Both the position numbers and the translations under genes were made by a program. A stretch of DNA of 11,208 nt, taken from NCBI GenBank assembly GCA_020058145.1, contig JAGVEP010000043.1, positions 1-11,208 of the forward strand, in the 5' to 3' direction. The notes beneath the pieces were generated by a model. That model was not told the DNA's origin and searched no databases. It saw only the letters and a program-made list of their open reading frames with translations. How positions within the stretch are numbered: the first letter of the stretch is position 1; the number at the start of each line of letters is the position of its first letter. Source of the stretch: Phycisphaerae bacterium (GTDB taxonomy: Bacteria; Planctomycetota; Phycisphaerae; UBA1845; Fen-1342). Shown one piece after another: positions 6,555 to 11,208 of the stretch.

Positions 6555-8794
6555 ATGTCAGCACTGCGAGTCACAGGGATGGCCTTGTCCATGATCGCGT
6601 TGGTCAGCCTCGGGGGCTGTCCGACCACTACCACCACGGGCACCACCGCCGGCGGCGAGACGCTGAAAGTCAGCTTCGACGCCAAGGGTGGCAATTTCGC
6701 GGTGGCGACGGATAGCCAGGGAAACCAATACACGTTCAAGGCGCGCGAGGGGGACGGCGGGACCACAATCACCGAAGCGAACATCGTGACCAAGGACGGC
6801 CAGCAGCTCAAAGTGTCGCTCGACAGCGCCGGCCGGCCCGTCAACGTGCGCCTGTCGGACAACACGGCCGCCGACCTGGTCTATGACCAGGCTACCGGCA
6901 ACGTGTCCATTCGTCTGACCGACGCCAACGGTGGCGTCGTTTCGTCCGCCCGCCAGATCAAGCCGGGGACGCAGAAGGCGGAGGTCCAGCAGCGGCAGGC
7001 GGCGGCCTGGGGCAAGGCGCTCGCCCGCGCCCAGGGCAAGTCGTCGAAGGTCGAGACATTGCAGAAGGGGCTCGCGGTTTGCGAGCAGATCATCGAATCG
7101 GTTTGTGATCCGAATAGCAACCCGAGTTCGCCGCTGGCGGCGTCCAGCGCGGCTCAGAAGCTGACCACGAACCTGAAGACCGTCGGTAGAGTGGCCTCGA
7201 CCGAGATCGTCGACGAAGTGTTGAACACCATCGAGCTGGGTGAAACCGTCACGGCCGACGTGACGCCGGACATCATCAAGGAATTGGCGGGAAAGACCTT
7301 CAAGCTTTTCGACGCGGAGGGCTTCTGCCTCGAACTGACCGATACGGCCAACATCCTGACGTTTGACGGCAACGGCACACTGCTGACCGAGTTCGACCGG
7401 CACATGATCTTCCCGGACTTCAGCACGTCCAGCGAACAGGAGCGGGGCCTGACCATCAACTACGTGACGTTGACGGAGCTGAACCTGACTGCCGAGGACA
7501 TCGGCTTCGACCTGACGGTTACGCCGATCTTCACGGGTACGCAACTGGACGACGCCGACAAGATCACGATCGAGCGGCGTTTCAACGCGCACCTCAGCTT
7601 CCCGGTGGAGGTATTCGTCGGCCAGGACATTGCCGAGGCGCATAAGTTATTCGACGCGGCGCTCATCAACGGCGAGCTGTCCGAGGATGGCGCCGTCCTG
7701 GCCTTTGAGTTGGTCCTCGTGGACCTCGACGAGAGCGAGGGCGATTCGGTCGGCAAGGGAGTCTACCCGGTCGCCAAGCTGCGCTACCACGATCAGGGCG
7801 CGCGCGTGCCGGCACGCATTTATGAAGCGGCGTGCGAGCAGAGCACCGCGGACCCGAACACGATCTCGGATGATCCGACCGACGGCATCACCTGCCCGAC
7901 GGAGCCCAAGGAAGTGGCCGAAGACTTCGAGGTCCAGTTCAATCCCGGCAGCCTGAACCTCGACGACGTCCAACTGGACTGGTACATCAGCAGCGGCACG
8001 GGCTACATCTCCGGCGAGGAGGACACGGAAACCACCACGGTCGTGGCGACCACGTCGGGCTTCATCGAGATCACGCTGCTGGTTCACGACATGACGGACC
8101 CGGCAAGCGAAGTGGTGCGCGTCTATACTTGCACCATCGCCGTCGGCACCGAGGAGGGCGGCCAGGTCGGCGCGGACGAGCTCGTCGGCTACTGCCCGAC
8201 GCAATTCGTCATGGATGAAACGGCCGATGCCTGGGTCGAGGGTGCGGCGCTCGACAGCCTCGTCTACATCGAGTGGTATGTACTCGGCGCCTGGCAGTAT
8301 TACATCGACAACGTCTCCGCGCCGCGCACCGGCTTCACCTTCTGGGAAACCGGGTTCTTCACCGTAGTCTTCTACGGCGTAAAGGCGGACGGCACGGAGA
8401 TCTACCTCTGGCTGGACGTCGAGGTCGTCGCCAGCGGCGAGACCGAGTATGGCGAAAACATCCCACCGTCCACAGCCAACGAGTTCGCTGGTAATTACAC
8501 GGGCGAGCTCACAAACCCGGCGGGCTGGGCGCACACGTTCGAGTTCACCGTGGCGGACGACGGCACGATCACCGGTGTGTCCACCTGGCCCGCCGTCGAG
8601 TTCAACCTCGAGGGCTACGTGGATTCGAGCGGGGCATCTACTTCGAGGATGATGCCTACAGCTCTGGCTACGCCGTCGGCATTTACCAAGGTGAGTGGAT
8701 GACGGACACCAACAATTTCGTTGGCATGTACTACGAGGATGACACGTCGAACGACATCGGTCCGTGGACCGCGGAACTGACGAACGGTTCGTAA
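6555..8794 (+). CDS. Large secreted lipoprotein, PKD-like, frameshifted near 3' end
   Basis: I do not recognise the family. The ATG at 6555 is preceded by AAGGGAG (6543-6549). An in-frame ATG at 6531 lacks such a site. The protein begins with a clear lipoprotein signal whose SLGGC lipobox puts the lipid on Cys22, followed by a Thr/Gly-rich tether. The mature protein is acidic and largely beta-type. A repetitive beta segment lies at about 33-130, a mixed helical part at about 135-250, two PKD/Ig-like segments at about 447-530 and 536-625, each with a Cys near the start, and a C-terminal beta domain from about 640. The original frame stops at 8702 after a nonsensical tail. From 8633 another frame gives GIYFEDDAY, GIYQGEW, GMYYEDD and GPWTAEL, then stops at 8794. 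One extra G in the GGGG run at 8631-8634 would join them into 746 residues. It is probably anchored to the outer membrane or periplasmic face. Confidence 0.82.
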
Positions 8795-8842
8795 CGACAG
8801 GTCCGGCACAGGCCGCTAGGCGCCATTAGTCGCACCAACGAC

Positions 8843-8875
8843 AACGCCGCGGGTTACCTGCCCGCGGCGTTTCTC
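8843..8875 (+). terminator. Intrinsic terminator of the lipoprotein gene
   Basis: AACGCCGCGGG (8843-8853) pairs perfectly over 11 bp with CCCGCGGCGTT (8861-8871) around a seven-base loop. It is followed by a short T-rich tail (TTTCTC, overlapping the stem end). It lies about 50 bases after the repaired stop at 8794, so it fits the longer, frame-corrected gene. It separates that gene from the kinase-like gene. Confidence 0.85.
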
Positions 8876-8999
8876 ATGCGCGGTCGGTTTTCGGCCCAGC
8901 GGTCCCCCGCCCATGCCCCAAACGGCTGCCAGGCGATACACTGGTAGGTTCGTGGTGACCACCGAGCGGCCGCGCAGGCGGGCCCCGGTGGGGTCGATG

Positions 9000-9005
9000 G
9001 ATAAT
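9000..9005 (+). promoter_or_regulatory. Possible -10 hexamer before kinase-like gene
   Basis: GATAAT, one mismatch from TATAAT, lies 31 bases before the ATG at 9037, downstream of a strong terminator where a new promoter is expected. No -35-like hexamer is visible in the GC-rich sequence 16-18 bases upstream. Confidence 0.25.
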
Positions 9006-9036
9006 CCCTGCGCCGGAGCGGTCAGCGGCGTACGCT

Positions 9037-11208
9037 ATGCCCGATGTGCAGCGACGTGTCATTCTCAAACCCGCCGACGCAGATGCCGGCACGCTTGCCC
9101 GTTTGGGCGAGGCGCTGGCGGAGGCCATCGAGCTTCACAATCGGCTGGCCGCCAAGTCGCCACACATCCTGCGCCTCACCAGTTCGCTCCAGCAGAACGG
9201 CACCGGCTTTTTCGTGGCGCACGAGCCCGCGACGCCGCTGGACCCGCGGGAGCTATTCGGGACCGGCGGGTCCGCGCTGCCGGAGGAACAACTACTTCAA
9301 TTCGCCAACGGTCTGTTTGAGGCGCTGGCCGCAGCCCACGCCAGCGACGGCGGCCGGCCCCCGGTTCACGGCGGTCTGTGTCCGGGCGTGGTGCTCACCG
9401 GCGCGGACGGGCTCGTCAAGATAGCCGATTTTGCGGTCGGGCCAGCGATTTGCAAGGCCCTGGACGCCGAGCGGTACGTCAACCTGGCCGTCGGCCCACG
9501 ACCGGATGCCACGGGAGCCTGGGAAATCCTGCCCGAGTATGTCCCCGACCGTGACGACCGTCTCTGCGGCTTCGTCGATCCCGACAAATACGGCCAGGAC
9601 ACACTGGGGAGCTTCGAACCGGGTTCCGACATCATCGCCGCGGGCATGGTGCTCTACGTGCTGGCCGAGCGCAAGCACCCGTACCTCTATTACGAGGCCG
9701 AAGCCCATCGCGTCGTCGACATGGCCCGCATGATGAGCATGGGCGTGCCGATCCCGATCCGCCGCAAGGACCTGTGCGAGTCCGCCAATCCCGCGATGCG
9801 CGCGTGCCGCGAGCTGGTCGCCGCGATGCTCGACCGCGTCCCGGCCAAGCGACCGTCGGCCGCGGATATCCTGCGGCGTTTCAGGACGGCGGCGCCTGGT
9901 GCCGATCTGGAGCTGATCACCGCCCAGCGCTGGGTGAAGCAGATCGAGGGGCTGCTCCAGGCGAAGGACTGGCCCGGACTGCAAGCGGCGCTCCAGGATC
10001 GGCCGAAGCTGACGAACTGGCCGCAGGACCCGTTATCGCGTGCCGTGGCCGTGGAACGGCAGGCCCAGGCGCAGCTTGCCAAGCTGGGCGAGCAGGCCGC
10101 GATTGACGCGGATCGCGTGGCGGCCGAGAAATGGCTCGCCCGGGTGCAGAGCGCGTGCCACGCGGGGGACTGGAAAGCCGTCCAGGGTCTGCTCGCGGAG
10201 AAACCGGAGCTGAAGCACTGGCCGGCCCGCGTGCTGGAAGAAATCAAAGCCGTCGGGGTGCGGCTGGAGGCGGAGCAGGCCGCCGAAAAGGCGCGGGGCT
10301 GGCAGAAGTCGCTGCAGAAGGCCTTTCAGGCGCGCGACTGGACCGCGGTGGCCCGGCGGTTCGAGCAACGCCCGGATCCCCAGACGTGCCCGCCCGAGGT
10401 GACGAGGTACGCGAATGAGGTCGAGGCGGAATACAAGAAATACCTCGAGGAGCAGGAGCGGCGGCAGCGGCTGATCGAGCAGCAGCATCGCGAGGCCGAC
10501 GCCTGGCTCAACGAGGCGCGGGGCCTCGCGAAAAACCAGAAGTGGGTCGAAGCCATCGATCTGCTCGCGCAGCCGCCGCGGCTGGAGCACTGGCCGGCCG
10601 GTTGCCGGGACGCAGCGCGGCGCCTGACGGACGAGTGCCGCGGGCATCTGGGGGATGTCGTCCAGGAGGACCTCGGGAAAATCGAGGAGATGGTGCGTGG
10701 CCACGGTGAGGCGGTCGTGCGCCACCTGCTCGCCACCCGTTTCGCCGGATTGCTGACGCCGGAATGTGTTGAGACGAAGATCGAGTTGGTGCTGTGGGCG
10801 CCGCCGGAGTCCGACGCCGACGGCCGCGCGACGCTGCTCACGCGGGTCCAGGCTCCGCGGGGGCTGACGGGACCCGAGGCTGTGCGGGGGGCGCTGGATT
10901 TCAAGCTGCGTGGGGGCGAGCCGAACATCAGCGCCGGGCTGGATGAATTTCGGCGGCTGGTCGAAGCCGGGCTGGACGCGGCGCTCCGCCAGCTTCAGAG
11001 CTTGCAACTGGGAGCGCTGACCCGCGCCCTGCGGGATAGCGTTTTTCCGGAAGCGACGGTGCAGGCCGCACTGGAGGCCCCGACGCCGCGTGCGACGGCT
11101 GAAGTCCAACTGCTCGGTGCCAAAGCGGCCGAGGGGCGCGTCGCGGTTGAATTGACGTGGGATGATGCGGGCTTGGCGTGGCGACCGACGGATGTTGGGG
11201 CGCTGGCC
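9037..11208 (+). CDS. Kinase-fold protein, probable pseudokinase, with Trp repeats (3' end outside window)
   Basis: The frame is open from the ATG at 9037 to the window edge (724 codons) and continues beyond. Residues 1-285 resemble a Ser/Thr protein kinase: a VILK strand with K11 as candidate ATP lysine, a helix-C-like region (19-37), HGGLCPGVVL at 111-120 where HRDLKPxN is expected, ADFAV at 130-134 for DFG, the helix-F-like GSDIIAAGMVLYVL (D198), and KRPSA at 271-275. No glycine-rich loop precedes K11. The catalytic Asp, Lys and Asn of the HRD loop are Gly, Cys and Val. It is therefore probably catalytically dead. Residues about 290-525 hold four repeats with Trp spaced 13 and 16 residues apart, ending in Trp-Pro. 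Residues about 535-724 are unassigned. There is no signal peptide or membrane segment in view. The start has no good ribosome binding site, and an in-frame stop at 8956 limits upstream extension, so leaderless or non-SD initiation is possible. Confidence 0.8.
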   Translation, partial: MPDVQRRVILKPADADAGTLARLGEALAEAIELHNRLAAKSPHILRLTSSLQQNGTGFFVAHEPATPLDPRELFGTGGSALPEEQLLQFANGLFEALAAAHASDGGRPPVHGGLCPGVVLTGADGLVKIADFAVGPAICKALDAERYVNLAVGPRPDATGAWEILPEYVPDRDDRLCGFVDPDKYGQDTLGSFEPGSDIIAAGMVLYVLAERKHPYLYYEAEAHRVVDMARMMSMGVPIPIRRKDLCESANPAMRACRELVAAMLDRVPAKRPSAADILRRFRTAAPGADLELITAQRWVKQIEGLLQAKDWPGLQAALQDRPKLTNWPQDPLSRAVAVERQAQAQLAKLGEQAAIDADRVAAEKWLARVQSACHAGDWKAVQGLLAEKPELKHWPARVLEEIKAVGVRLEAEQAAEKARGWQKSLQKAFQARDWTAVARRFEQRPDPQTCPPEVTRYANEVEAEYKKYLEEQERRQRLIEQQHREADAWLNEARGLAKNQKWVEAIDLLAQPPRLEHWPAGCRDAARRLTDECRGHLGDVVQEDLGKIEEMVRGHGEAVVRHLLATRFAGLLTPECVETKIELVLWAPPESDADGRATLLTRVQAPRGLTGPEAVRGALDFKLRGGEPNISAGLDEFRRLVEAGLDAALRQLQSLQLGALTRALRDSVFPEATVQAALEAPTPRATAEVQLLGAKAAEGRVAVELTWDDAGLAWRPTDVGALA

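Noticed and set aside
6316..6564. N-terminal extension of the GH172 fragment to 6564
   Set aside because: It would overlap the start of the divergent lipoprotein gene, has no ribosome binding site, and its residues lack any family similarity. ATG 6315 has AGGAGA upstream and leads directly into the conserved part.
6558..7643. Minus-strand frame opposite the lipoprotein gene
   Set aside because: It is an antisense shadow with no motif. The plus strand has a signal peptide, ribosome binding site and terminator.
7647..8534. Minus-strand frame opposite the 3' half of the lipoprotein
   Set aside because: It is an antisense shadow, and its composition mirrors the acidic plus-strand protein.
10033..11109. 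Minus-strand frame opposite the kinase-like gene
   Set aside because: It is Arg/Leu/Pro-rich antisense translation, and the plus-strand Trp repeats are clearly selected.

Overview
The window is high-GC bacterial DNA. It most resembles the Planctomycetota, probably the class Phycisphaerae. The reasons are a TPR protein carrying RNA polymerase alpha C-terminal domains (an architecture I associate with planctomycetes), a fragment of a GH172/DUF2961 lipoprotein, a large acidic secreted lipoprotein, a kinase-fold protein, and intergenic CAGATT-type 9-bp repeats. This placement is an inference from gene content, not from a marker gene. No rRNA, tRNA, CRISPR array, insertion sequence or transposase was seen.

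Left part (1-4127, minus strand): a two-gene unit. A complete cobalamin-dependent methionine synthase (metH) comes first. A lipoprotein gene follows, whose start overlaps the metH stop by 11 bases and which runs off the left edge. The roughly 100-base gap between metH and the next gene holds near-symmetric -10 hexamers on both strands, so the two divergent genes probably share one promoter region.

Centre-left (4128-5474, plus strand): a TPR protein with two tandem alpha-CTD-like domains at its C-terminus, a candidate DNA-binding or RNA-polymerase-binding adaptor. After it comes a non-coding stretch with a large imperfect palindrome built from 9-bp repeats (about 5531-5712) and several further dyads.

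Centre (5635-6315, minus strand): the 5' end only of a GH172 lipoprotein gene. Its ribosome binding site and possible promoter are kept, but the catalytic body is lost. The reading frame continues through the dyad-rich DNA into the palindromic repeat.

Centre-right (6555-8794, plus strand): a large secreted lipoprotein of unknown function with two PKD/Ig-like segments and a C-terminal beta domain. One missing base in a GGGG run at 8631-8634 breaks the frame, and the true C-terminus is readable in another frame to 8794. A textbook intrinsic terminator follows at 8843-8875.

Right part (9037-11208, plus strand, open at the edge): a kinase-fold protein that has lost the glycine-rich loop and the HRD catalytic aspartate. 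It is followed by four copies of a strict Trp-13-Trp-16-Trp-Pro repeat. It is probably a pseudokinase scaffold and is the most novel-looking coding region here, together with the TPR/double alpha-CTD protein.
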